A DNA stretch of 12,290 bases from Methanosarcinaceae archaeon (GCA_028690255.1 JAQVBP010000015.1:12960-25249); one strand, 5' to 3'; shown: positions 1-7,260, counted from the stretch's first letter. Notes: generated by a model not told the origin, from the sequence alone. Numbers and translations: made by a program.

Positions 1-1
1 C

Positions 2-2686
2 CTTCCGGCCAGCGGAAAAGAACTGATTGACCTGATCCTTGAAAGAAAAGCCTTTTCGGAATTTCGCTGGACTTCGGTTGAAGAAATCGTCAGGCGAGGA
101 GGAGCCCTGGCTTTCGTGGGAAAGGAAGAATACGATAAGTTTTTCAGAGGGCTCGACCCGGAACTGCAGGAAAAGATGATCAAAGCCTGGGGCCGGCCCC
201 CCGGAGAAACCGTGGGAGACAACCCGCCTGCGATGCTCCATGAGGGCAGGCTCGTGATAACCGGGGTGGAGTTTGGAAATGCTGTTGTCTGCGTCCAGCC
301 AAAGAGAGGGTGCTCGGGCCCGGCCTGTAACGGGAAAGTCTGTAAAATATTGCACGACCCGGAAGTACCCCCGACCCACCACTACCTTGCAACCTACCGT
401 TACCTGGAAGAAACCTTCGGGGCCGACGCTATCGTGCATGTGGGGACCCACGGGAACCTGGAGTTTTTACCTGGCAAAGGGACGGGGCTTTCCAAAAACT
501 GTTTCCCGGACCTGGCCATAGGCACGCTCCCGCACTATTATATTTACAACTCCGACAACCCTCCGGAAGGAAGTGCCGCCAAACGCCGGAGCCTGGCCTG
601 CCTGGTAGACCACATGCAGACCGTCATGCAGGGCGGGGGACTTTACGGTGCCTTTGAGGAACTGGACCGGCTGCTCGGAGAATACGAACAGGCAAAACAC
701 GATCCTGCAAGGGTCCATGCCCTGAAGCACCTGGTCCGGGACAAAATCGAAGAGGCAAAGCTCGGGCAGGAACTTCCCCTCGGCCCGGAGATGCCTTTTG
801 AGGAGCTTGTCCGGGCGGCCCACGAAGCCCTCTCAGGAATCCGGAACACCCAGATCCAGAGCGGGCTGCACGTTTTCGGAGACAGGCCCGAAGGGCGAAA
901 AAGGGCCGAGTTTATAAATTCCGTGCTGCGCTATGACGACGGGGAGAAAAAAGAAGAGGGAGAAGGCTCCCTGCGAAAAGCGCTTGCTAAATGCCTCGGG
1001 CTTGATTTTTCCCGGCTTCTGGAAGCTCCCGGGGAAATGTCAGCTTCAGGAGTCTCGAACGGGCAGCTCCTTGAGGAGCTTGACCTGCTTTCCACGGGCC
1101 TTATAGAGGCCGTCCTTGAAGAGAGGGGACGCGAGCTTTCCGGCTTATTAAAGGAAGCCAGACTCTTTGAAGGTCTCAGGCTCAGGCCCCCTGTCCTTTC
1201 TCGCCTATCGGAAGTTTCCGAAGCGCTGGATAAAATAAAAGCCCGGGTCCTGGACCTGGACGCAAGGCTTGAAGCTTCGGAGGAAATCGAAGCCCTGCTG
1301 CACGGTTTTGAGGGGGGCTATATCGAAGCCGGCCCCTCGGGACTTATCATGCGCGGAAGGGCCGATGTACTCCCTACGGGCAGGAATTTCTATTCCCTTG
1401 ACCCGAAAAAGGTCCCCACAAAAGCCGCCCGGAGGGTGGGAAAACAGCTTGCGGAACTCTTGCTGGACAAATATCTGGAGGAAGAGGGAAAACTTCCGGA
1501 AAACATCGCCTTTTTCTGGATGGCAAGCGACATCATGTGGGCAGATGGGGAATGCATGGCCCAGATCCTGCACCTCCTCGGGACCGAGCCGGTCTGGGAG
1601 GGAAACGGGAAAGTAAAGGGGTTCCGGGTAATTCCCCTGAAGGAACTCGGCCGGCCCAGGATCGACGTTACAATCCGGGTTTCCGGGATTTTAAGGGACA
1701 ATTTTCCGGGCTGTATGGAACTTATCGACGGGGCCGTGCAGGCCGTGGCAGCCCTTGAGGAGAGTCCTGAAAACAACTACGTGCGAAAACATACCCTCGG
1801 GATGCTGGAAGAGGGGACCGAATTCCGGGACGCCACCTGCCGGGTCTTTTCAAGCAGGCCCGGGACCTATTCCGCAGGGGTACAGCTTGCGGTATACGCA
1901 AGCGCCTGGAAGGACGAGAAGGACCTGGCGGATATCTTTCTCTACTGGAACGGGTACGCCTACGGCGGGGACCTGAAGGGTAAAGAGGCCCACGCCCGAC
2001 TTGCCCGAAACCTGGAAACCGTGGACCTGACCTATAACAAGGTCGTGAGTGATGAGTATGACCTGCTCGGGTGTTGCTGCTACTTCGGGTCTCACGGAGG
2101 AATGACGGCTGCGGCCAGGCAGGCTTCCGGAAAGGAGGTTAAAGCTTACTTCGGGGACTCGAGGGAAGGGGGCAAGCTTGAGGTCAGGGCTCTTGCCGAT
2201 GAGCTGCGTCGGGTGGCCCGGAGCAAGCTTTTGAACCCGAAATGGATCGAGGGGATGAAGGCCCACGGTTACCAGGGGGCAGGGGAGATCTCGGGCAGGG
2301 TGGGAAGGGTCTACGGCTGGGAAGCTTCCACGCAGGCCGTGGACGACTGGATTTTTGATGAAATCGCGGAAACCTTCGTGCTCGATTCCGAGATGCGGGC
2401 TTTCTTTGAGGAAAATAACCCCTTTGCCCTGGAAGAAATGGCCCGCAGGCTCCTGGAAGCCGAAGCCCGGAAGCTCTGGGAACCGGACCCGGAAACCCTG
2501 GAAAAACTCAGGGACGCTTACCTGGAAATCGAGGGCCTTATGGAGGAGGAGGCAGGGGACGGGGAGTTTCAGGGAGGAACGGTTGAGTTCATGAGCCCCG
2601 AGGAGGTGCCTGACTGGAAAGAAAAAATGAAAGATATAAGGGTAAAGCTCGGGGGCCTGAAAAAGGCAGAGGAGACCGAGTATTGA
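2..2686 (+). CDS. cobN: CobN-type cobaltochelatase / Mg-chelatase H-like large subunit (5' partial)
   Basis: This is the large, tetrapyrrole-binding subunit of the CobN/BchH/ChlH class, which inserts a metal (cobalt in CobN) into a corrin or porphyrin ring with ATPase partner subunits in the cytoplasm. The frame is open from base 2, so the GTG at 116 is internal and the true start lies left of the window. About 894 residues are visible, against roughly 1200-1300 for the family, so the N-terminal quarter to third is missing. Family hallmarks, counted from the visible start, are HVGTHGNLEFLPGKGTG (from about 146), MWADGECMAQ (about 512) and RPRIDVTIRVSGILRDNFPG (about 551). The C-terminal end is highly charged. 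The CobN/BchH family assignment is secure. The substrate is not: methanogens are known to load cobalt early through CbiX/CbiK-type enzymes, and archaeal CobN paralogues often have unproven roles. No CobS/CobT or BchI/BchD partner is visible here. Confidence 0.93.
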   Translation, partial: LPASGKELIDLILERKAFSEFRWTSVEEIVRRGGALAFVGKEEYDKFFRGLDPELQEKMIKAWGRPPGETVGDNPPAMLHEGRLVITGVEFGNAVVCVQPKRGCSGPACNGKVCKILHDPEVPPTHHYLATYRYLEETFGADAIVHVGTHGNLEFLPGKGTGLSKNCFPDLAIGTLPHYYIYNSDNPPEGSAAKRRSLACLVDHMQTVMQGGGLYGAFEELDRLLGEYEQAKHDPARVHALKHLVRDKIEEAKLGQELPLGPEMPFEELVRAAHEALSGIRNTQIQSGLHVFGDRPEGRKRAEFINSVLRYDDGEKKEEGEGSLRKALAKCLGLDFSRLLEAPGEMSASGVSNGQLLEELDLLSTGLIEAVLEERGRELSGLLKEARLFEGLRLRPPVLSRLSEVSEALDKIKARVLDLDARLEASEEIEALLHGFEGGYIEAGPSGLIMRGRADVLPTGRNFYSLDPKKVPTKAARRVGKQLAELLLDKYLEEEGKLPENIAFFWMASDIMWADGECMAQILHLLGTEPVWEGNGKVKGFRVIPLKELGRPRIDVTIRVSGILRDNFPGCMELIDGAVQAVAALEESPENNYVRKHTLGMLEEGTEFRDATCRVFSSRPGTYSAGVQLAVYASAWKDEKDLADIFLYWNGYAYGGDLKGKEAHARLARNLETVDLTYNKVVSDEYDLLGCCCYFGSHGGMTAAARQASGKEVKAYFGDSREGGKLEVRALADELRRVARSKLLNPKWIEGMKAHGYQGAGEISGRVGRVYGWEASTQAVDDWIFDEIAETFVLDSEMRAFFEENNPFALEEMARRLLEAEARKLWEPDPETLEKLRDAYLEIEGLMEEEAGDGEFQGGTVEFMSPEEVPDWKEKMKDIRVKLGGLKKAEETEY

Positions 2687-2704
2687 AGGTTCATACCGGA
2701 GTTT

Positions 2705-2747
2705 CTGACGAATTTCCCCGCTAGAGTGGGCTTTGTGATATCGTCAG
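2705..2747 (+). other. Nested stem-loop 3' of cobN
   Basis: An outer perfect 7-bp inverted repeat (CTGACGA at 2705-2711, TCGTCAG at 2741-2747) encloses an inner CCCGC/GTGGG stem (2717-2721 with 2726-2730, one G-U pair, loop TAGA). It begins 19 bases after the cobN stop. No T-run follows on the + strand, so it looks more like a 3'-UTR structure or processing/stability element than an intrinsic terminator. Confidence 0.4.
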
Positions 2748-2778
2748 GCTATTTGAAAAAAAAGGTTCAGATAAAACA

Positions 2779-2894
2779 CGGATTCTGGTAAAAAGAATTC
2801 TTGTACATGGTTTCTGGTAAAAAGGATTCTTGTACACGGATTCTGGTAAAAAGAATTCTTGTACACGGTTTCTGGTAAAAAGGATTCTTGTACA
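2779..2894. repeat. 29-bp tandem repeat, four units, with 58-bp higher-order periodicity
   Basis: Four contiguous units start at 2779, 2808, 2837 and 2866. Each carries the core TTCTGGTAAAAAG followed by a CTTGTACA segment. Units 1 and 3 are identical (CGGATTC...AGAATTC). Units 2 and 4 share the other version (GGTTTC...AGGATTC) and differ only at their first base. This points to a 58-bp dimer duplicated as a block. A decayed fifth unit begins at 2895 (CGGTTTCAGGCAAAATAAGG). Units of type 1 contain the palindrome AAGAATTCTT. The array lies between the cobN stop and the ABC-operon promoter. Confidence 0.92.
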
Positions 2895-2907
2895 CGGTTT
2901 CAGGCAA

Positions 2908-2930
2908 AATAAGGCGCTTTCTGCCTTATT
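2908..2930 (+). terminator. Hairpin followed by T-rich tract
   Basis: A perfect 8-bp stem, AATAAGGC (2908-2915) with GCCTTATT (2923-2930), has a 7-base loop and is followed by a T-rich stretch (about 2932-2945). This could end transcription coming from cobN through the repeat array. Archaeal termination relies mainly on T-runs, so the hairpin may be incidental. Confidence 0.4.
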
Positions 2931-2964
2931 ATATTTCTTTTTTTATTGAGGCTTTCTGCTTTCT

Positions 2965-2977
2965 TTTATATATAAAG
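2965..2977 (+). promoter_or_regulatory. TATA box for the ABC exporter operon
   Basis: The TTTATATATAAAG stretch is a strong archaeal TATA-box match. At the usual spacing transcription would start near 3000-3005, leaving a leader of about 25 bases before the GTG start at 3028. Confidence 0.6.
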
Positions 2978-3027
2978 TGAGGACTAGTATTTTCCACGAA
3001 TAAACAACGTTAAACCGGGGGATTTCA

Positions 3028-3795
3028 GTGATAGAGCTAATAAATATATCTAAAAACTTTGGAAATGTTTGGGCTGTCAGGGACCTGAACCTGAAAGTCG
3101 AAAACGAAATTTTCGGGCTGCTCGGTCCCAACGGGGCCGGGAAAAGCACGACGGTCATGATGCTTACCACTCTCCTGAGGCCCTCGGGAGGCTCGGCCCG
3201 GGTCTGCGGCTACGACGTGGTAAAGGATTCCAGAATGGTCAGGGAACGGATCAGCTACGTACCCCAGGACATGGCCCTTGACCGAAAACTCACGGGCCGG
3301 GAAAACGTGCTCCTCTATGCAAAAATCTACGGGGTTCCCAACCGGGAAAAAAAGACCCGGGAAGTCCTCGAGCTCCTGGACCTGGGGGACCGGGGCGACG
3401 AGCTTGTCTGGACCTATTCCGGGGGGATGCGCAGGCGGCTCGAACTTGCCCAGGCCCTCGTGCATGAGCCGGAAGTCCTTTTTCTGGACGAGCCAACCCT
3501 TGGCCTTGACGTTGCGGCTCGAAAAAAGATCTGGGGGCACCTAAACTCCCTGAGAAAAAAGGGGATGACTATTTTTATGACCACCCACTACCTCGAAGAA
3601 GCCGAAACCTACTGCGACCGGGTAGCAATCATTGATAAAGGTCTCATAAAGGCTATCGGGGCCCCGAAGGATCTGAAAAAGCAGCTCGGGGGAGATGCGT
3701 CTCTCAATGATGTATTTCTTAATAAAGTAAAGAGTAAAGAAGACGAGACCCGCTTTGACGGCCGGGCCTTTCGAAACATCCTGGGGCGGCGCTGA
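3028..3795 (+). CDS. ABC-2 type exporter ATP-binding protein (DrrA/CcmA-like)
   Basis: This is the cytoplasmic ATPase of a two-component ABC exporter. In 255 residues it shows Walker A GPNGAGKST (33-41), Q-loop Gln80 (YVPQD), signature YSGGMRRRLELAQAL (from 130), Walker B VLFLDEPTLGLD (about 150-161) and switch His187 (MTTHY). All catalytic elements are intact. The start is GTG at 3028, preceded by GGGGGA at 3017-3022. The protein is short for DrrA-type ATPases (commonly about 300 residues or more), lacking much of the usual C-terminal extension. Its TGA overlaps the ATG of the permease gene (TGATG, one base shared), so the two are translationally coupled. Such pairs are often labelled daunorubicin resistance, but the substrate cannot be read from sequence. 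A link to cobN is not supported, because a terminator-like hairpin and a separate TATA box lie between them. Confidence 0.95.
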   Translation: MIELINISKNFGNVWAVRDLNLKVENEIFGLLGPNGAGKSTTVMMLTTLLRPSGGSARVCGYDVVKDSRMVRERISYVPQDMALDRKLTGRENVLLYAKIYGVPNREKKTREVLELLDLGDRGDELVWTYSGGMRRRLELAQALVHEPEVLFLDEPTLGLDVAARKKIWGHLNSLRKKGMTIFMTTHYLEEAETYCDRVAIIDKGLIKAIGAPKDLKKQLGGDASLNDVFLNKVKSKEDETRFDGRAFRNILGRR

Positions 3796-4529
3796 TGAAG
3801 GCCGTACTTTACTATTTTCAGCGGGACTTCAGGAAATGGACCCGGAGCCGGGTAAACATTTTCGCGTCTCTCGTACGCCCTGCGGCCTGGCTCATCTTTG
3901 TGGGGCTGACCTTTCCCGCAAAGTTTACGGACAACTACCTGGCCTTCATAACCCCGAGCATCCTGGTCATGACCGTCCTTTTTTCGTCGCTTCAGGGAGG
4001 GACCCTTATGGTCTTTGATAAGATGCTGGGTTTTCTGAACAAGTTCCTGGCTCTCCCGGCCAGAAGAGAAAGTCTGCTCCTGGGAAAAATTCTCTTTATC
4101 AGCACAAGGGGCCTGATCCAGGCAACAGTCCTCCTCCTTGTGGCTGGAGTGCTCGGGGTCCGTATAGAGAGCCTGTTCCATCTTGTCCTGGTCTACCTGA
4201 CCCTTTTTCTCTTTGCAGTGTTTTTCTCGGCCCTCTCCTCAATGATCGGGCTGGCTCTAAACGACCACGACAGCTACGCCTCCGTAAACAGTATGGTCAG
4301 CATGCCCCTCTTTTTCGCAAGCAGCGCTCTCATGCCCTACGAGGTCATGCCTGCCTGGTTAAGAACCCTTGCCCGATTCAATCCCGTTAGTTATGCAATC
4401 GACAGCATAAGGCTGCTTTTTGAGGTGGGGACCCCCACCATACCGGTGCAGGGGATCCTCGGGCTTGCCGTCGCGGCCTTTATAATGCTGCTTATAGGTA
4501 CATATCAGTTCAGGCGGGCCACCGTTTGA
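3795..4529 (+). CDS. ABC-2 type exporter permease (DrrB-like)
   Basis: This is the membrane-spanning partner of the preceding ATPase: 244 residues with about six hydrophobic segments, normal for ABC-2 permeases. The conserved ABC-2 C-terminal region is present: SSALMPYEVMPAWLRTLARF, then NPVSYAIDSIRLL, preceded by the ALSSMIGLALNDHDSYASV region. The N-terminus (MKAVLYYFQRDFRKWTRSR) is the amphipathic cytoplasmic lead-in typical of the family. The ATG at 3795 overlaps the upstream TGA by one base, so expression is coupled to the ATPase. It probably exports a lipid, glycan or hydrophobic drug-like compound; the substrate is unknown. It is the last gene of the operon: the next 660 bases are noncoding. 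Confidence 0.94.
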   Translation: MKAVLYYFQRDFRKWTRSRVNIFASLVRPAAWLIFVGLTFPAKFTDNYLAFITPSILVMTVLFSSLQGGTLMVFDKMLGFLNKFLALPARRESLLLGKILFISTRGLIQATVLLLVAGVLGVRIESLFHLVLVYLTLFLFAVFFSALSSMIGLALNDHDSYASVNSMVSMPLFFASSALMPYEVMPAWLRTLARFNPVSYAIDSIRLLFEVGTPTIPVQGILGLAVAAFIMLLIGTYQFRRATV

Positions 4530-4564
4530 GGTCAAAAAGGGAAAGAATCCTCAAAAACAGGAAT

Positions 4565-4574
4565 AAGATATTTT
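4565..4574 (+). promoter_or_regulatory. AT-rich box upstream of repeat element copy A
   Basis: AAGATATTTT lies with its centre about 22 bp upstream of the first conserved base of element A (4592). Copy B has an AT-rich box (AAATATATTT) at nearly the same distance. The shared spacing, close to the archaeal TATA-to-start distance, suggests a promoter for the element. The match itself is weak. Confidence 0.35.
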
Positions 4575-4591
4575 CCCGGTTTTGGTGAAAC

Positions 4592-4736
4592 GTTTTCGGA
4601 GTCGCCTGACCCGGTTTTTTGAACACGATTTTTTGTTTTGCCGGACAATGGTTGATTTTTGTGGTTCAGAATCCCCGGGTCCTCACCGGCCGACGCAGGA
4701 GGCCGGGCGTTTCAAGAAGGATGTGAAATAAATGCA
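4592..4736 (+). repeat. ~145-bp dispersed element, copy A (candidate small RNA gene)
   Basis: This block matches the reverse complement of 9917-10060. My hand alignment gives about 119 identical columns of 145, with one single-base gap. The best-conserved core is 4677-4699, where CCCGGGTCCTC and CCGGCCGACGCAGGA are shared apart from one base. Both copies can form the same hairpin: CCGG-TCCT pairing with AGGA-CCGG around a 13-base loop. The internal-loop bases differ (gg in A, aa in B) while the stem bases are the same. Stop codons interrupt all plausible frames, so coding is unlikely. A T-run (4754-4759) follows. Both copies sit about 0.45-0.6 kb upstream of a gene on the same strand. The element could be a small RNA, a decayed mobile element or a shared regulatory region. 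Confidence 0.75.
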
Positions 4737-5052
4737 TACTTTTGCACTGCCTGTTTTTTGAAAGGGAAGGGGAATTTCAGAAAATCAGTAGCAGGCTTCT
4801 GTGAAGTCAGGTTTTTTCTTTTTTTCCTCACGAAAAGGCCGTTCGCTTGCGCAACCGGTGAGAGCCCCGTCTCCCCCCACTCGAAATCAATGAACAGGAT
4901 TGATTATTTAATATACCCTCCGAAAGCAGGATATATTAAAAAAGCTCATAAATGCCCCCTTTTTTCGATATAAGTGCGAAAGGGTTCGCAGTTAAAGGTA
5001 TGTATAAATAAAAAAGTGTTGTATTTTCTCTTACCGAACTAAATAAGCTTTT
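4737..5052. other. AT-rich noncoding stretch with two hairpins
   Basis: No convincing gene is present. A perfect inverted repeat TTTAATATA (4907-4915) / TATATTAAA (4932-4940) spans a 16-base gap. A compact hairpin TGCGAA-AGGG-TTCGCA occupies 4975-4990, just upstream of the TATA box at 5003. Position suggests either could affect promoter access for the VIT/VWA gene, but this is inference. Confidence 0.4.
5003..5010 (+). promoter_or_regulatory. TATA box for the VIT/VWA gene
   Basis: TATAAATA matches the archaeal TATA box. Transcription would start near 5028-5035, so the mRNA would carry the 11-bp repeat array either in its leader or in a translated N-terminal extension. Confidence 0.5.
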
Positions 5053-5101
5053 TTGGCCCATTTATGCATTTTAGTATTTTGCATTACCAGGAAAAACATT
5101 C

Positions 5102-5167
5102 ATTCCGAACTTATTCCGAACTTATTCCGAACTTATTCCGAACTTATTCCGAACTTATTCCGAACTT
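5102..5167. repeat. Six exact tandem copies of an 11-bp unit (ATTCCGAACTT)
   Basis: Six perfect units start at 5102, 5113, 5124, 5135, 5146 and 5157. The run decays after 5168. Exact identity implies recent expansion by slippage. Eleven is not a multiple of three, so copy-number change shifts any reading frame running through the array. No frame through the array contains a stop. Eleven base pairs is also close to one helical turn, so a row of protein-binding sites on one face of the DNA is an alternative. Confidence 0.97.
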
Positions 5168-5190
5168 ATCGAATAAAAGGGGGATTTTTC

Positions 5191-7203
5191 ATAAAGAAAA
5201 TTCTTATCATATGTCTGGTTTTGCTGACGGTTGTCCATATAGGGTCCGCCGCTCCCACTGCGGATTACCTTAATATTAACACCGAGGTAAACAACGGCTA
5301 CGCCGTAAGTACGGTCGAGGAAAAACTGACCAACCCTGCGGCCACGGCGGTTCAGGGCGAGTTTTCGTTCCTTATCCCGGAAGGGGCTTTCATATCCGGC
5401 TTTTCCCTGACTATTGACGGGAAAGAGTACAGAGCCGACGTCCTGCCAAAAGAAGAGGCCACGGAAAAGTTCGAAGCTGCGGCCTCGGCAGGGAGGACGG
5501 CAGGGCTTCTGGAGACAAAAGAAAACAACCTCTTTTCCTATGCCCTGAGCTTTGAGCCCGGGCAGAGCATCACTGTGAAGCTGACTTATGAACAGGCCCT
5601 AAAAAAGACTCTGGGAGAGTACGAACTTGTGCAGTACCTGGAAAGTCCCCAGGCTGTAAATTCCCTTTCCGCAACCGTAAACATAAGCTCGGCAAACCCT
5701 CTGATCAGGCTTGAAACTCCAGGTTTTCCGGATGCTGAGGCTCGCTATCTTTCCGCAAATGAGGGACAGGTAAGCTATAAGGCCAGCAGGCTTCCCGGAC
5801 CGGGGCAGGGCTCGGAACTGAGGGTCGTCTTCGAGACGCAGAACCCGCCTCTTAATGGGAACATGCTCTTTTACGAAAAGGACGGGGAAGGGTACATGAT
5901 GCATATCTTTTCCCCGACGGAAGAGGACCTTGGGACCACGGCGCTCGGAAAGGACATCATTTTCGTGCTCGACAAATCAGGTTCGATGAGGGGGGACAAG
6001 CTTGAGCAGGTCAAGGAGGCCTTCGAGGACATAATTACCTCTCTTCCCGCTCAGGACCGTTTTAACATAATCTTTTTTGACAGCAGCATACAGAGCTCTT
6101 CCGAAACCCTCAGGGAAACCACGCCTGAGGCTAAAAGCGGAGCTCTTGAGTTCGTAAATGGCCTGGACTCCGGCGGGGGCACAAACATCAACGAAGCCCT
6201 TGTGACCGCCCTTGGCATGTTCGGCCCGGAAAGTGAAAGAGTCCCGATCATCGTCTTCCTGACGGACGGAATGCCCACGGATGGGGTGACCTCTCCCTAC
6301 GTAATCCGCGAAAACGTCAAAGCCGCAAACAGGGCTCAGGTCTCGATTTTTTCCATGGCTTTCGGGATCGAGGACGAAAATGACTACGGCTTCCTGAGGG
6401 CAATGAGCCTGGAAAACTACGGAACGGCTGAGTGGTTTGCCCCGAGCTTTGATTCGGAAGAGAAAATCGGCAATTTCTATGATACGATTTCCACCCCTCT
6501 GGTCACGGACCTGGACTTTTCCTACGGGGGGAAAGTCTCGGAGCCTGTGAATAATGGAGGAAAAAACCTTTTTGCAGGTTCCGATGCAGTCGTTCTCGGG
6601 AAATACACCCCCGGAAGCGGGAGCATTTCTTCAGTACTTTCGGCGACCACAAGAGACGGGATCAGGACTTTCTCAAAAGAGTTTACAGTGGCCCCCTCGG
6701 CTGAAAACGCTTTCATCCCGAGGCTCTGGGCCTATAGCAGCATTGAGACCCTGCTGGACAGGATCGAGGTTGAAGGAGAGGCCGAAAACCTGGTGGCTGA
6801 GGTTACGGAGCTATCCCTAAAGTTTGAGTTTGTTACTCCCTATACCTCACTCTTTGTGGAAATGCCCGGGTTAATAGGGGAAACTGAGGGAGGAGTTCCT
6901 GTCGAACCCGTGGAAAATATACAGGGAGCGATGGCTGCCGATATGGTGCAAAGTTCTCCTACCCGGGATACGAATGCCGTTCCCACCGATGCGTTCTCCA
7001 CGCAGGATGAGGCAATGGCAGCTCCTGAAGCCGCTCCTGAACAAGCTTATGGGGAAGTAGTTTACGAAAAAGAGGGCATTGATGGAGGGGCGGAGATACC
7101 TGAAAGCGACAATGGGGAAAAAGCAACTCCCGGCTTAGGTGTTTTCTTCTCCTTCGCCGGGCTGTTGAGCATTGCTTTTTTGCTGAGTAGAAAAAGGTAC
7201 TGA
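5191..7203 (+). CDS. Exported VIT + von Willebrand A domain protein with PGF-CTERM-like tail; start codon uncertain
   Basis: Numbered from the ATA at 5191, this is a 670-residue surface protein resembling inter-alpha-trypsin-inhibitor heavy chains. Residues 1-22 form a signal peptide (KKILIICLVLLTVVHIGSA, then APTADY). A VIT domain follows (about 24-150). A VWA domain has a complete metal-binding MIDAS: DKSGS (261-265), Thr331 in GGGTN and Asp359 in FLTDG. A linker rich in Ala, Pro and Glu precedes a C-terminal TPG motif (646-648), a hydrophobic helix and SRKRY, resembling the PGF-CTERM signal processed by archaeosortase. The likely role is metal-dependent adhesion or protein binding at the cell surface. 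No ATG, GTG or TTG lies where the signal peptide should begin; an ATA stands 6 bases after GGGGGA. The frame stays open upstream to a TTG at 5053 through the 11-bp array. A start at 5053, at ATA, or from the out-of-frame ATG 5064 after repeat change are all possible. Confidence 0.88.
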   Translation: MKKILIICLVLLTVVHIGSAAPTADYLNINTEVNNGYAVSTVEEKLTNPAATAVQGEFSFLIPEGAFISGFSLTIDGKEYRADVLPKEEATEKFEAAASAGRTAGLLETKENNLFSYALSFEPGQSITVKLTYEQALKKTLGEYELVQYLESPQAVNSLSATVNISSANPLIRLETPGFPDAEARYLSANEGQVSYKASRLPGPGQGSELRVVFETQNPPLNGNMLFYEKDGEGYMMHIFSPTEEDLGTTALGKDIIFVLDKSGSMRGDKLEQVKEAFEDIITSLPAQDRFNIIFFDSSIQSSSETLRETTPEAKSGALEFVNGLDSGGGTNINEALVTALGMFGPESERVPIIVFLTDGMPTDGVTSPYVIRENVKAANRAQVSIFSMAFGIEDENDYGFLRAMSLENYGTAEWFAPSFDSEEKIGNFYDTISTPLVTDLDFSYGGKVSEPVNNGGKNLFAGSDAVVLGKYTPGSGSISSVLSATTRDGIRTFSKEFTVAPSAENAFIPRLWAYSSIETLLDRIEVEGEAENLVAEVTELSLKFEFVTPYTSLFVEMPGLIGETEGGVPVEPVENIQGAMAADMVQSSPTRDTNAVPTDAFSTQDEAMAAPEAAPEQAYGEVVYEKEGIDGGAEIPESDNGEKATPGLGVFFSFAGLLSIAFLLSRKRY

Positions 7204-7233
7204 AGATAAACGGAAAAATGTAGAGAGCAAATC

Positions 7234-7260
7234 CCCTGAGTCTTTTTTTCGGGCTCAGGG
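7234..7260 (+). terminator. Terminator after the VIT/VWA gene
   Basis: A 7-bp stem, CCCTGAG (7234-7240) with CTCAGGG (7254-7260), starts 31 bases after the stop codon. There is a T-run in the loop (7244-7249) and further T-rich sequence after it (about 7268-7285). Confidence 0.6.

Noticed and set aside
116..118. GTG at 116 as the cobN start
   Set aside because: The frame is open to the left window edge with CobN-like sequence before it, and the visible protein is several hundred residues shorter than the family, so the start is outside the window.
2779..2894. A CRISPR array, because the repeat period is 29 bp
   Set aside because: The units are directly contiguous with no unique spacers between them, and alternate in a 58-bp pattern. 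This is a plain tandem repeat.
3609..4181. A 190-codon minus-strand open frame across the ABC operon
   Set aside because: It overlaps two secure genes with intact motifs on the + strand and has no family features.
2..4529. cobN and the ABC exporter as one metal-related operon
   Set aside because: They are on the same strand, but 341 bp separate them, with a hairpin plus T-tract and a separate strong TATA box. The exporter is ABC-2 type, not a metal importer type.
4659..4973. A 104-codon open frame on the + strand
   Set aside because: It starts at TTG inside element copy A, directly after a stop, with no ribosome-binding site and a composition unlike the neighbouring genes. The homologous frame in copy B diverges fully after the shared block.
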